A program made the translations under genes and the position numbers. A DNA stretch of 64,000 bases, taken from Geodermatophilus poikilotrophus. Its GTDB lineage: Bacteria; Actinomycetota; Actinomycetes; Mycobacteriales; Geodermatophilaceae. How positions within the stretch are numbered: the stretch's first letter is position 1; each line of letters starts with the position of its first letter. The notes under the pieces are model-generated. The model searched no databases. It saw nothing but the letters and a program-made list of their open reading frames with translations, and was not told the origin of the DNA. Below are positions 12,437-22,221 of this stretch, one piece after another. The DNA lies in contig NZ_FOIE01000008.1 of NCBI RefSeq assembly GCF_900111455.1, forward strand, positions 124,001 to 188,000. Reading direction: 5' to 3'.

Positions 12437-12771
12437 GCCTGCTCCTCGCTCGCCGGCCGCACGTCTCGGCCGGGTCCACCGCCCGGGTCCCCCGGCCGGG
12501 TCTCGCTCGGACGTGCGGTCCCGTCCGGGGACTCCGCCGTCGCTCCGGCCGGACCGGAGCCGCCGACGGGTGTCCCGTGGCGGTGTTCGGCACGGCCTGC
12601 AGCCACCTTGATCGACTCCCGGTGTCGGCAACACCCGCTCTCACCCAGCGGGGGGAGACCGGAGCCGACAAAATGCAGGGTCACCGTGTGTTTGACCCAC
12701 GGAGGGCTCGGGCACCGGCCCCCATGCAGCCGGACCGCCTTCTCCGGCTCGCACCGAGCCGAGGAGGACGA
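12437..12771. promoter_or_regulatory. Divergent BldM-like/WhiD intergenic region with three dyads
   Basis: 335 bases without a gene. Inverted repeats are GGTGT-N5-ACACC (12621-12635), TCTCACCC-N4-GGGGGAGA with one mismatch (12639-12658) and GGGTCA-N9-TGACCC (12678-12698). All lie on the whiD side, so they are candidate sites for the BldM-like protein or another regulator. No convincing sigma-70 promoter was seen. Confidence 0.4.
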
Positions 12772-13071
12772 ATGGCCGACATCCGCCGCCTGCCCACACC
12801 TGTCGCCGAGGTCTGGGACTGGCAGCTGCACGGCGCCTGCCGCGGAGAGAGCACCGCCTTGTTCTTCCACCCGGACGGCGAGCGCGGCCCGGCCCGAGCC
12901 CGCCGTCAGTCGGCCGCCAAGGCCGTCTGCTCGCGCTGCCCGGTGATCGAGTCCTGCCTCAAGCACGCCCTGTCGGTCCGCGAGCCCTACGGGGTCTGGG
13001 GCGGCATGAGCGAGGAGGAGCGGGCCCGGCTGATCGCCGCGGAGCCCGCCGCCGTCGCCGCGGGGGTCTGA
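12772..13071 (+). CDS. whiD: WhiB-family iron-sulfur regulator, WhiD/WhiB3 type
   Basis: 99 residues from ATG after GAGGAGGACGA. The four cluster cysteines are present: one in GACRGE and three in CSRCPVIESC, followed by the GVWGG turn. The segment WDWQLHGACRG plus FFHPDGERGPAR matches WhiD/WhiB3 closely. Such proteins carry a nitric-oxide- and oxygen-sensitive 4Fe-4S cluster and act with the principal sigma factor on development and redox genes. Its position next to a BldM-like gene mirrors Streptomyces. The name is assigned by motif and synteny. Confidence 0.9.
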   Translation: MADIRRLPTPVAEVWDWQLHGACRGESTALFFHPDGERGPARARRQSAAKAVCSRCPVIESCLKHALSVREPYGVWGGMSEEERARLIAAEPAAVAAGV

Positions 13072-13086
13072 GCTCCACCCAGAGAC

Positions 13087-13130
13087 GCCGAGAGGGCCGG
13101 TCCAGCAGCTGCTGGACCGGCCCTCTCGGC
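13087..13130. terminator. 44-bp perfect palindrome
   Basis: GCCGAGAGGGCCGGTCC and its complement meet at CAGCAG/CTGCTG with no loop. It sits between the convergent whiD and 13141-13644 genes and likely ends both transcripts. Confidence 0.75.
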
Positions 13131-13140
13131 ATTCGTGCGG

Positions 13141-13644
13141 CTACGCCAGGCGGCGGGCCAGCATCAGCTCGTCGTGCACCCAGCTGCGGCCGCCGTCCCG
13201 GGAGGTCTCCGCCGACCAGGTGAAGGAGTCCGGCCCGACGTCGGTGAAGCGCCACCGCAGCCACGGCTCCTCGTCGTCGCTGAGCAGCACCACGTCGGCA
13301 CCGTGCGCCCGCCCGGTGAAGCGCCGGACCCGACCGTTCACCGGCTCCATCCAGGTCGACAGCCAGCGGTCCCCATCCGGGTGGAGGAAGCGCACCGTCG
13401 TCCCGTGGAAGGCCAGCGGCGGCACGCCGGCACCGGGCTCGCCGCGGCCGGGCACGATCCACACGTCCTGGACGGCGCGCCCGTCGAGGACCCAGCCCAC
13501 GTGCAGCTCCCCGGCCGCGTGGTGCCAGGTGCCGTCGGGGGTCAGGCCACTCCAGTCCAGCCGCCAGGCCCCGACGAGCCGGCCGAAGTCGTCGAGGGCC
13601 CCGGGGTCCGCGGGGCCGGGTGCGTGCAAGGCGTCGACGAGCAT
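13141..13644 (-). CDS. Conserved hypothetical protein, lipocalin-like fold suspected
   Basis: 167 residues from ATG at 13644. The sequence is tryptophan-rich and beta-like: FGRLVGAWRLDWSG, HVGWVLDGRAVQDVWI, VRFLHPDGDRWLSTWMEP, WLRWRFTDVGPDSFTWSAE. The pattern of an opening GAW motif, a dose of W-x-W strands and a closing W resembles DUF1579-like proteins, but the match is tentative. No signal peptide. A CACGAT hexamer six bases before the ATG suggests a leaderless start. Confidence 0.7.
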   Translation of the reverse strand: MLVDALHAPGPADPGALDDFGRLVGAWRLDWSGLTPDGTWHHAAGELHVGWVLDGRAVQDVWIVPGRGEPGAGVPPLAFHGTTVRFLHPDGDRWLSTWMEPVNGRVRRFTGRAHGADVVLLSDDEEPWLRWRFTDVGPDSFTWSAETSRDGGRSWVHDELMLARRLA

Positions 13645-13700
13645 CCCGCCATCGTGGTGGACGACCGCCCGACCGCCCACCGCTCCCCGCACACGGCGGA

Positions 13701-13731
13701 GGGCCCGGTCCGGATGATCCGGACCGGGCCC
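13701..13731. terminator. Hairpin downstream of groEL
   Basis: GGGCCCGGTCCGGAT and its complement flank a single G (15-bp arms). It lies 38 bases past the groEL stop. Confidence 0.7.
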
Positions 13732-13769
13732 CCTCGGCGCGCGGCGCCCTCCGCGGGCGCCGGATCAGC

Positions 13770-15490
<1,721 letters not shown>

Positions 15491-15493
15491 CTG

Positions 15494-15588
15494 GTGACGT
15501 ACTGGAACGGCCCCGTCGCAGGCACTGGAACGGCCCCGGTCCAGGGGCCCGCCCCGAGCCTGCGAGGGGTGGGGAGGAGCGGGGTCCT
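15494..15588 (-). repeat. Gene-end structured repeat, copy C (after groES)
   Basis: Contains a partial first unit and then a full unit with arms CCCCGGTCC and GGAGCGGGG (one mismatched pair) and tip GAGCCTGCGAG. GACGTACTGGAACGGCCC of the partial unit recurs in copy E. It ends one base from the groES TAA. Confidence 0.7.
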
Positions 15589-15589
15589 C

Positions 15590-15898
15590 TTACTTCTCCA
15601 CGACGGCGAGCAGGTCGCGGGCGGAGAGCACCAGGTACTCCTCGCCGGCGTACTTGACCTCGGTGCCGCCGTACTTGGAGTAGATGACCACGTCGCCGAC
15701 GCTGACGTCGAGCGGGACGCGGTTGCCGTTGTCGTCGACGCGACCGGGGCCCACGGCCACGACCGTGCCCTCCTGCGGCTTCTCCTTGGCGGTGTCCGGG
15801 ATGACCAGGCCGGAGGCGGTGGTCGTCTCGGCCTCGTTGGCCTGGACCACGACACGGTCCTCGAGCGGCTTGATGTTGACCTTGGTAGCGGTCGTCAC
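15590..15898 (-). CDS. groES: Co-chaperonin GroES
   Basis: 102 residues, GTG start at 15898. It has the family hallmarks [14 protein letters not shown], the mobile loop [19 protein letters not shown] and [17 protein letters not shown]. It caps the GroEL ring. Upstream is a TTGAGT-N18-TAGAGT promoter with a CIRCE operator inside it, so expression should be HrcA-repressed and heat inducible. Confidence 0.97.
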   Translation of the reverse strand: MTTATKVNIKPLEDRVVVQANEAETTTASGLVIPDTAKEKPQEGTVVAVGPGRVDDNGNRVPLDVSVGDVVIYSKYGGTEVKYAGEEYLVLSARDLLAVVEK

Positions 15899-16007
15899 GA
15901 GGTGACGCCCCCTTCGGGATCGGACGGCTGGTGGGTCGTGCTCTGATGCTGTGGCACGGTGCCGGTGCCTGCCGTCGCGGGGGTCAGGCGCCTGGTGCCC
16001 GTGTCGA

Positions 16008-16034
16008 TTGGCACTCTACCTACGAGAGTGCCAG
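16008..16034. promoter_or_regulatory. CIRCE operator (HrcA site) of groES-groEL
   Basis: TTGGCACTC-N9-GAGTGCCAG, close to the CIRCE consensus TTAGCACTC-N9-GAGTGCTAA. It overlaps the groES promoter. Confidence 0.9.
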
Positions 16035-16042
16035 CCACTCAA
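16013..16042 (-). promoter_or_regulatory. groES promoter
   Basis: Minus-strand -35 TTGAGT (16037-16042) and -10 TAGAGT (16013-16018) with an 18-base spacer that contains half the CIRCE dyad. Confidence 0.65.
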
Positions 16043-16074
16043 CCGGGGCCCCGGCGCCCGGCGACGGCGGGTGC

Positions 16075-16080
16075 CAGGCT
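16075..16080 (+). promoter_or_regulatory. Candidate -10 (CAGGCT) of the methyltransferase gene
   Basis: Six bases before GTG at 16087 with no ribosome site, consistent with a leaderless start. It is only about 40 bp from CIRCE. Confidence 0.35.
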
Positions 16081-16086
16081 GGTGGG

Positions 16087-17352
16087 GTGCCCGACGAGCC
16101 CTCCCCCGACGCGCTGACCCAGCTGCGCTGGCTGCGCACACCCGCGGGGACGGCGGCCACGTCGCTGGCGGCCGCGCTGCTCGCCGAGGGCGCGGACCTG
16201 CTGACCGGCCTGGCACGGCTGCGGGCCGAGGTCGGCGCCGACCACGCCGGCCCGGCCTGGGAGCTGGCGCGGCTGCGCGCGCGGGCGCGCCCGGCGTTCG
16301 GCGCCGACGCCGACGTCCTCTTCCTCACCGCGGACACCCTCGAGCAGGCCGGCCGACCCGCACTGGCCGCGCGGCGGGCGCAGCGCCTGCTGTCCGACGA
16401 GGTCGACTCGGCCGTCGACCTCGGCTGCGCGTCCGGCACCGACACGGTGGCGCTGGCGCGGGCCGGGGCCACCGTGCTCGCCGTCGACACCGACCCGCTG
16501 GCCCGCGAGCTGACCGCCGCGAACGCCGAGGCGCTCGGGGTGGCCGACCGGGTGTGGGTGGTCGCCGGCGACGCCGCCGAGCTGGTCGATGCGGCGCGCG
16601 GCGGCGAGGTGGCCGGGTGCGTCGCGGCCGTCCTGGACCCGGCGCGGCGGGCCGGCGGACGACGGCAGCTGGACCCCGACCGCTGGTCCCCGCCCTGGTC
16701 GACGGTGGCGACGCTGCTGGACCGGGCGCCGCACGCGGTGGTCAAGGTGGCGCCGGGCCTGGACCACGAGCGGGTACCGGCCGGCGTCGAGGCGGAGTGG
16801 GTGTCGGCTGGCGGCTCGATCGTCGAGGCGCTGCTGTGGGGGCGCGGGGTCTCCTCGACCTGGCGGCGGGCCTCCCTCGTGCGCGACGGCGAGGTGCTGG
16901 AGCTGACCGCGGCCACCGACCCGGGGCCCGCCCCGTCCGGACCGGTCCGGGGCCGGCTGCACGAGCCCGACCCCGCGGTCATCCGGTCGGGCCTGGTGTC
17001 ACTGGTCGCCGCCGACCTCGGCGCCACGCTGGTCGACCCGACGATCGCCTACCTGACCTCCGATGCGGCGACCGACTCCCCCTGGGTGTCCTCGTACCGG
17101 GTCGACGAGGTGCTGCCGTTCAACCTCAGGAAGCTGAAGGCACTGCTGCGGACGCGCGGCGTCGGCCGGGTGGTGGTCAAGAAGCGCGGCTCGGCGATCG
17201 AGCCGGAGACGCTGGCCCGTCAGCTGCGCGGGGAGGGCGCGGGGACGGCGACCGTCGTCGTCACCCGGGTCGCCGGCGCCCCCACCGTCCTGGTGTGTGA
17301 CGTCACCGGAGCGGCCCCGTCCGGAGGCCCGCCGGGAGCTCGCGAGCGGTGA
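16087..17352 (+). CDS. SAM-dependent methyltransferase with THUMP-like C-terminal domain
   Basis: 421 residues from GTG 16087. The Rossmann SAM-binding motif is SAVDLGCASGTDTVALA with the acidic TVLAVDTDPLA strand after it. An LDPARRAGGRR motif follows the fold. The C-terminal part (PFNLRKLKALLRTRGVGRVV, VKKRGSAIEPETLARQL) is the THUMP-like domain seen in an actinobacterial family of predicted RNA methyltransferases. Target unknown. Its last residues (SGGPPGARER) are encoded by the left part of repeat copy D, and it converges on tsaD. Confidence 0.85.
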   Translation: MPDEPSPDALTQLRWLRTPAGTAATSLAAALLAEGADLLTGLARLRAEVGADHAGPAWELARLRARARPAFGADADVLFLTADTLEQAGRPALAARRAQRLLSDEVDSAVDLGCASGTDTVALARAGATVLAVDTDPLARELTAANAEALGVADRVWVVAGDAAELVDAARGGEVAGCVAAVLDPARRAGGRRQLDPDRWSPPWSTVATLLDRAPHAVVKVAPGLDHERVPAGVEAEWVSAGGSIVEALLWGRGVSSTWRRASLVRDGEVLELTAATDPGPAPSGPVRGRLHEPDPAVIRSGLVSLVAADLGATLVDPTIAYLTSDAATDSPWVSSYRVDEVLPFNLRKLKALLRTRGVGRVVVKKRGSAIEPETLARQLRGEGAGTATVVVTRVAGAPTVLVCDVTGAAPSGGPPGARER

Positions 17353-17365
17353 GAGGGAGGGGGTC
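17310..17365 (-). repeat. Gene-end structured repeat, copy D (tsaD/methyltransferase)
   Basis: Tip GAGCTCGCGAG; arms CCCCGTCC and GGAGGGGG pair with one mismatch. It abuts the tsaD stop and overlaps the methyltransferase 3' end. Confidence 0.6.
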
Positions 17366-18403
17366 CTATCGGGTGACGACGTCGATCGGCAGGGAGCTGT
17401 CGGCGCCGACGTCCGGCGCCGACGGTGCGACCCCGGCCTCGACCAGCCGCGAGCCGAGTGCGGCGACCATCGCGCCGTTGTCGGTGCACAGCCGCGGGCT
17501 GGGCACCCGCAGCACGATGCCGGCCTCCCTGCACCGCTCCTCGGCCAGGGCGCGCAGCCGCGAGTTGGCCGCGACGCCGCCGCCGAGCACCAGGTGGTCG
17601 ATGCCGTGGTCGCGGCAGGCGCGCACCGCCTTGGCCGTCAGCACGTCGGCGACCGCCTCCTGGAACGACGCCGCGACGTCGGCCACCGGCACCGGCTCCC
17701 CCGCCCGCTGCCGCGCCTCCACCCACCGGGCGACGGCGGTCTTCAGGCCGGAGAACGAGAAGTCGTAGGGGGCGTCGCGGGGACCGGTGAGCCCACGTGG
17801 GAAGCCGATCGCCGCCGGGTCGCCCTCGCGCGCGGCTCTGTCGATCGGCGGGCCGCCGGGGAACGGCAGGCCGAGCACCCGGGCCACCTTGTCGAAGGCC
17901 TCCCCCGCCGCGTCGTCGATGGTGCGGCCCAGCGACTGCACCTCGCGGGCGAGGTCGGGCACCAGCAGCAGCGAGCTGTGCCCGCCGGAGACCAGCAGGG
18001 CCAGCGACGGCTCGGCCAGCCTGCCGTGCTGCAGCTCGTCGACGGCCACGTGCGCGGCCAGGTGGTTGACGCCGTACAGCGGCTTGTCCAGCGCGAGGGC
18101 GTAGGCCTTGGCCGCGGCCAGGCCGACCAGCAGCGCGCCGGTCAGCCCGGGCCCGGCGGTGACCGCCACCGCGTCGACGTCGGAGGCGTCGACCCCGGCC
18201 TCGGCCAGCGCGCGGTGCACGGTCGGCACCATCGCCTCCAGGTGCGCCCGCGAGGCGATCTCGGGCACCACCCCGCCGAAGCGCTCGTGCTCGGCCATCG
18301 AGGTGGCCAGCGCGTCGGACAGCAGCGTGCGCCCGCGCACCAGGCCGACGCCGGTCTCGTCGCACGAGGTCTCGAACCCGAGCACCAACGGCTGGTCAGC
18401 CAC
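17366..18403 (-). CDS. tsaD: tRNA N6-threonylcarbamoyladenosine synthase subunit TsaD
   Basis: 345 residues. It transfers the threonylcarbamoyl group to A37 of ANN-decoding tRNAs. ASKHA-fold landmarks: [14 protein letters not shown], the metal-binding [11 protein letters not shown], and [12 protein letters not shown]. It works with TsaB and TsaE, both encoded upstream in the same operon, and with TsaC encoded elsewhere. It is last in the cluster; 54 bases separate it from rimI. Confidence 0.96.
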   Translation of the reverse strand: MADQPLVLGFETSCDETGVGLVRGRTLLSDALATSMAEHERFGGVVPEIASRAHLEAMVPTVHRALAEAGVDASDVDAVAVTAGPGLTGALLVGLAAAKAYALALDKPLYGVNHLAAHVAVDELQHGRLAEPSLALLVSGGHSSLLLVPDLAREVQSLGRTIDDAAGEAFDKVARVLGLPFPGGPPIDRAAREGDPAAIGFPRGLTGPRDAPYDFSFSGLKTAVARWVEARQRAGEPVPVADVAASFQEAVADVLTAKAVRACRDHGIDHLVLGGGVAANSRLRALAEERCREAGIVLRVPSPRLCTDNGAMVAALGSRLVEAGVAPSAPDVGADSSLPIDVVTR

Positions 18404-18457
18404 GCGACACCCTCCGTCCGTTCCCGCGCGGCGGAGCCGCCAGGGCTGCAGAGCCGC

Positions 18458-18904
18458 TCACAGCTTCTCCCGCCGCATCACGACGGCGTCCGTGCCGCTG
18501 GGCTGGTAGTAGCGCGGCCGCCGGCCGACCTCGGTGAACCCGCGCCGCCGGTACAGCCCCTGCGCCACCTCGTTGTCGGCGCGCACCTCCAGCAGCACCA
18601 CCGGGCTGCGCCGGTCGGCCTCGGCCAGCAGCGCGTCGAGCAACCGGGCGCCGATCCCCTCGCCCTGCCGGTCCTCGGCCACCCCGATCGTGGCCACGTG
18701 CGCCTCGTCGTCGTAGGCGATGAGTCCGGCGTAGCCGACGACCCGGTCGCCGTCCTCGGCCACCAGGTAGGAGCGGGTGTCGGTGCGGGAGAGCTCGTCG
18801 CAGTACATCGCCCGGGTCCAGGTGTCCGGGGCGAACAGCTCCTCCTCGAGCTCCAGGACGGCGTCCAGGTCGGCCAGCCGCATCGGTCGCAGCCGCGCGC
18901 TCAT
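18458..18904 (-). CDS. rimI: Ribosomal protein N-alpha-acetyltransferase RimI family
   Basis: 148 residues from ATG at 18904, overlapping the tsaB stop by four bases (ATGA). A GNAT fold: acetyl-CoA loop VAEDRQGEGIGARLLDALL, preceded by the beta strand AHVATIG, and ending DNEVAQGLYRRRGFTEVGRR. RimI acetylates the N-terminus of protein S18 in enterobacteria; in actinobacteria the relaxed-specificity homologue sits between tsaB and tsaD, as here. Confidence 0.9.
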   Translation of the reverse strand: MSARLRPMRLADLDAVLELEEELFAPDTWTRAMYCDELSRTDTRSYLVAEDGDRVVGYAGLIAYDDEAHVATIGVAEDRQGEGIGARLLDALLAEADRRSPVVLLEVRADNEVAQGLYRRRGFTEVGRRPRYYQPSGTDAVVMRREKL

Positions 18905-19539
18905 GCCGTCGTCACCGGCTTGAACGACGTCGGCGGGACGGCGTCCGGGCGGCGCAGGTACAGCGGCACCAGCGGGGCGGCGGACGACGGGTCGGCCAGC
19001 TGCGGCGCTGCCGCCCGGACCAGGCCTGCCGTCATCACCTCGGCCGGGGTGACCTCGACGCCCAGCCGCTCGGCGAACCGGGCGTCGCCGACGACCGGTC
19101 CGACCGGCCCGAGCTCCTCGGGGCGCACCACGCCCGGGCCGTCGGCGCGGGAGCCGTCGGCGGCGTAGGTGGCCCAGTAGACCTCCTTGCGGCGGGCGTC
19201 GGTGACGACCGTGCGCGCACCGGAGCCGACCGCGTCCAGCGAGCAGACGCCCACGACGGGCAGCCCCCGGGCGTCCCCCAGCGCGGCCGCGGTGACCACC
19301 CCGACGCGCAGCCCGGTGAAGGGCCCGGGGCCGAGCCCCGTCACGACGGCGTCGACGTCGGCGAGCGTGCGCCCGGCGTCGCGCAGCACCTCGGTGACCG
19401 CGACGGTGAGCAGCTCGGCGTGCCGATTGCCCGACGGCACCGCCCGCTCGGCGAGCATCTCCGTCGCGCCGTCCGGGGACCACCGGGCGAGGCCGGCGAC
19501 CAGCGTCGGCGTGGCGGTGTCGAGGGCGAGGACGAGCAC
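18901..19539 (-). CDS. tsaB: TsaB, t6A-complex scaffold protein
   Basis: 212 residues, GTG start at 19539. It begins LVLALDTATPTLVAGLA and has GLGPGPFTGLRVGV, the signature of TsaB, a catalytically inactive paralogue that dimerises with TsaD. A TAACCT hexamer 8 bases upstream of the GTG may be a -10 for an internal leaderless promoter. Confidence 0.93.
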   Translation of the reverse strand: MLVLALDTATPTLVAGLARWSPDGATEMLAERAVPSGNRHAELLTVAVTEVLRDAGRTLADVDAVVTGLGPGPFTGLRVGVVTAAALGDARGLPVVGVCSLDAVGSGARTVVTDARRKEVYWATYAADGSRADGPGVVRPEELGPVGPVVGDARFAERLGVEVTPAEVMTAGLVRAAAPQLADPSSAAPLVPLYLRRPDAVPPTSFKPVTTA

Positions 19540-19563
19540 GAGCGCCCAGGTTAGTCCGGCGGC

Positions 19564-19959
19564 TCAGCCGGCCCCCGCGACCGCCTGCTGCAGGACGTCG
19601 ACGTAGGCGGGGTGCGCCAGGCGCAGGCCGGGCAGGTCCGCGGCGGTCACCCAGCGCAGCTCGTCGTGCTCGTGCGACTGCAGGTTGCGCGGCTCGCCGT
19701 CCCACGCCCGGACCACCCAGAGGGACAGGCGCAGCTCGCCGTCCTCGATGCGGGCCAGCGGCACCGGGTCGCGGGGGACGACGCCGACCTCCTCGCGGAG
19801 CTCGCGGGCCAGCGCGCCCGGCTCGTCCTCCCCCGGCTCGACGTGGCCGCCGGGGAGGTCCCACACGTCGGGGTACCAGCGGCGCTCCGGCGACCGGTGG
19901 CCCACCAGCAGCGTGGTCCCGCGGACGAGGACCCCGGCGACGACGTGGTGCGCGGTCAG
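19564..19959 (-). CDS. NUDIX hydrolase
   Basis: About 131 residues. The Nudix box is complete: GGHVEPGEDEPG followed by ALARELREEVGVV. These enzymes cleave nucleoside diphosphates linked to another group, often damaged nucleotides. The start is uncertain. The frame has no ATG, GTG or TTG near the fold start; CTG at 19959 overlaps the tsaE TGA (CTGA) and is the best placed. GTG at 20094 would put 45 low-complexity residues inside tsaE. Confidence 0.8.
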   Translation of the reverse strand: MTAHHVVAGVLVRGTTLLVGHRSPERRWYPDVWDLPGGHVEPGEDEPGALARELREEVGVVPRDPVPLARIEDGELRLSLWVVRAWDGEPRNLQSHEHDELRWVTAADLPGLRLAHPAYVDVLQQAVAGAG

Positions 19960-20411
19960 GCCGGGCCGTCCAGGCGCTGCTCCCAGCCGGGACCGTGCGG
20001 CACGAGCAGCGCCGTCCGGACGTCGTCGTCGCGACGGTCCAGCCGCACCTCGAGGTGCTCGTCGGCCAGCTGCTCGACCAGCCCCTGCCCCCACTCGACG
20101 ACGGTGACCGACTCCTCGGTGGACGCGTCGAGGTCCAGGTCGTCGACGTCGGCGACCCCGCCGAGGCGGTAGGCGTCGACGTGCACCAGCGGCAGCCGGC
20201 CGCCGCGGTGCACGCGGGAGATGACGAACGTCGGGGAGGTGACCGGCTCGCGCACCCCCAGCGCCTCACCGAGACCCTGCGTCAGCGCGGTCTTCCCCGC
20301 GCCGAGCGGCCCGACGAGCACGACCAGGTCACCGGCGCGCACCACCCCGGCCAGCGCGGCGCCGAGCGCCCGGGTGTCGTCCGGGGTCGGCAGCAGGTGC
20401 TCGCGCCTCAC
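19956..20411 (-). CDS. tsaE: tRNA t6A biosynthesis ATPase TsaE
   Basis: 151 residues from GTG at 20411, overlapping the upstream stop (GTGA). Walker A is GPLGAGKTALTQGL, followed by SPTFVISRVH and the HVDAYRLGG strand typical of TsaE. It drives turnover of the TsaB-TsaD complex through ATP hydrolysis. Confidence 0.93.
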   Translation of the reverse strand: MRREHLLPTPDDTRALGAALAGVVRAGDLVVLVGPLGAGKTALTQGLGEALGVREPVTSPTFVISRVHRGGRLPLVHVDAYRLGGVADVDDLDLDASTEESVTVVEWGQGLVEQLADEHLEVRLDRRDDDVRTALLVPHGPGWEQRLDGPA

Positions 20412-21031
20412 GCCAGGGTCCCCGCGACCGCGGTGAGGTCGGCCAGCAGCCCGGCCCGCGGCGCCCCGTTCGGGCCGAACCGGATCGCCGCCGAGGGGTG
20501 GTAGGTGGCCCAGACGGCCCGGCCGTCGACGTCGTGCGCCCGGCCGCGGGCCTGCGCCAGCACGGTGCGCGGGCCGAGGAACCACTTGGCCGACGACAGC
20601 CCCAGCGCGACGACGACCGGCGGGTCCAGCAGCTCCAGCTGGCGCCGCAGCCAGCCGCTGCAGCGGGCCACCTCCGAGGCCTTCGGCGTCCGGTTGCCCG
20701 GCGGGCGGCACTTCACCACGTTGAGCACGGCGGCCTCGGCGCGGTCGAGCCCGGCCTCGGCCAGCAGCTGGTCGAGCAGCTGACCGGACTTCCCCACGAA
20801 CGCCCGGCCGGTCTCGTCCTCGGTCGCCCCCGGCGCCTCGCCCACCAGGGCGAACCGCGGGCGCCCGCGAGCCGGGACGTCGCCCACCACCACGTGCTGC
20901 CGGGTGGCGGCCAGCTCGGGGCAGGCCACGCAGGGGCGGGTCACGGCGGCCAGGGCCTCCCAGTCGGGCGCCGCGGCCGCGGTGCGGGCGACCTCCTCGG
21001 CGGCGGCGTCGAAGCGGGGCGGCCGGGTCAC
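20408..21031 (-). CDS. Iron-sulfur uracil-DNA glycosylase (family 4/5)
   Basis: 207 residues from GTG at 21031, coupled to the hydrolase stop (GTGA). Motif 1 is GEAPGATEDETGRAFVGKSG and motif 2 is YHPSAAIR. Four cysteines (CVAC, KCRPPGNRTP, CSGWL) fit the 4Fe-4S cluster ligands. It removes uracil from deaminated DNA, a frequent lesion in GC-rich genomes. It lies within the alr-tsa operon beside a NUDIX gene. Confidence 0.9.
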   Translation of the reverse strand: MTRPPRFDAAAEEVARTAAAAPDWEALAAVTRPCVACPELAATRQHVVVGDVPARGRPRFALVGEAPGATEDETGRAFVGKSGQLLDQLLAEAGLDRAEAAVLNVVKCRPPGNRTPKASEVARCSGWLRRQLELLDPPVVVALGLSSAKWFLGPRTVLAQARGRAHDVDGRAVWATYHPSAAIRFGPNGAPRAGLLADLTAVAGTLA

Positions 21032-22221
21032 CGGCCCGCTCCCGTCGGGAGGTCGGCGACCACCCGGCGCAGCAGCGCCGACAGCGCGGCCGTCACCTCG
21101 TCGGGCTTCTCCAGCGGCACCATGTGGCCCGCCTCGGAGACGACGACGTGCTCGACCCCCGGTGCACCGGCCCCGCCGAGCAGCTCCACGATCATGTCGC
21201 TGTGCTCCGGCGGGATCAGCGTGTCCTTGTCGCCGGTCAGCACCAGCACCGGGACGGCGCGCAGCGGCTGCAGGGCCGCCGTCTCGTCCAGGCCCGCCAG
21301 CGCCGGGTAGAACTCCGCGATCACCTCGACCGGGGTGCCCGCGATCATCGAGTCGACGTAGCGGCCGAGCGCCGGGTCGACGTCCCTCGACGCGAAGGAC
21401 AGCGACCACGTGACCTGCGAGATGAGGTCGGCGGCCAGCCGGCGGGTGCGCTCGGCGAAGCCGGGACGCCGGCGCATCGTGAACGCCGCGATGGGCATGA
21501 CCGCCGCCCGCAGCCGGGTCAGCAGCTCCGGCATGCCGAAGTCCAGGTCGGCGAGGTTGCCGCTGGAGGTGCTCATCAGCGCCGCCCCGACCACCCGCGT
21601 CCCGAACAGCTGCGGGCGCACCTCGGCCAGCGCCATCACCGTCATCCCGCCCATGGAGTGCCCGACCAGCACCACCGGCCCGGAGGGCACCCGCGCCCGC
21701 AGCACCGCGTCGAGGTCGCGGCCCAGCTGCTCCATGGTCGAGTGCTCGGCCGGACCGCGGCCGGAGGCACCGTGCCCGCGCTGGTCGTAGAACACCAGCC
21801 GCGCCGTCGGGCGCGAGCCGTTCGCGGTGGCCAGCGCGGCACCCAGCGCCCGGCGTTGGAAGGTCCACGACGCCATCGACAGCGAGTAGCCGTGGCAGAA
21901 CACGACGGTCAGCGGGGCGTCGGTCGGCCCCACCTCCTCCACCGCCAGCAGCACGCCGTCGTCGGCGGCGACCAGCGCGGTGCGGTCGGCCCGGCGGGAC
22001 GCCGCGCCGAGCGGGTCGTCCTCGCGCAGCTGGGCGTCGGAGGCACCCGGTGGCAGCCCCGCCTTGGAGCCCAGCCGCTCGGCGCCCACCCGCCGGGCGG
22101 CGGCCCGGCTGACGGCGACCCCGACGGCGGTGCCGGCCGCGGCCAGGCCGAGGACCGCGCCGAGGACGCCGACCCGGTGGTGCGGGTGGGGCCGCCGTCC
22201 CGGGCGCCTGGGCGCCGCCAT
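21028..22221 (-). CDS. Alpha/beta hydrolase, membrane-anchored or secreted
   Basis: 397 residues from ATG at 22221, sharing a base with the alr stop (TGATG). An N-terminal hydrophobic stretch (VLGAVLGLAAAGTAVGVAV) follows a basic proline-rich start, suggesting a membrane anchor. The nucleophile elbow is VGHSMGGMT, the oxyanion-side motif is FCHGYSLS, the acid is in LTGDKD and the catalytic His in EAGHMVPLE. Substrate unknown. The alr-hydrolase-tsaE order is common in actinobacteria. Confidence 0.88.
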   Translation of the reverse strand: MAAPRRPGRRPHPHHRVGVLGAVLGLAAAGTAVGVAVSRAAARRVGAERLGSKAGLPPGASDAQLREDDPLGAASRRADRTALVAADDGVLLAVEEVGPTDAPLTVVFCHGYSLSMASWTFQRRALGAALATANGSRPTARLVFYDQRGHGASGRGPAEHSTMEQLGRDLDAVLRARVPSGPVVLVGHSMGGMTVMALAEVRPQLFGTRVVGAALMSTSSGNLADLDFGMPELLTRLRAAVMPIAAFTMRRRPGFAERTRRLAADLISQVTWSLSFASRDVDPALGRYVDSMIAGTPVEVIAEFYPALAGLDETAALQPLRAVPVLVLTGDKDTLIPPEHSDMIVELLGGAGAPGVEHVVVSEAGHMVPLEKPDEVTAALSALLRRVVADLPTGAGR

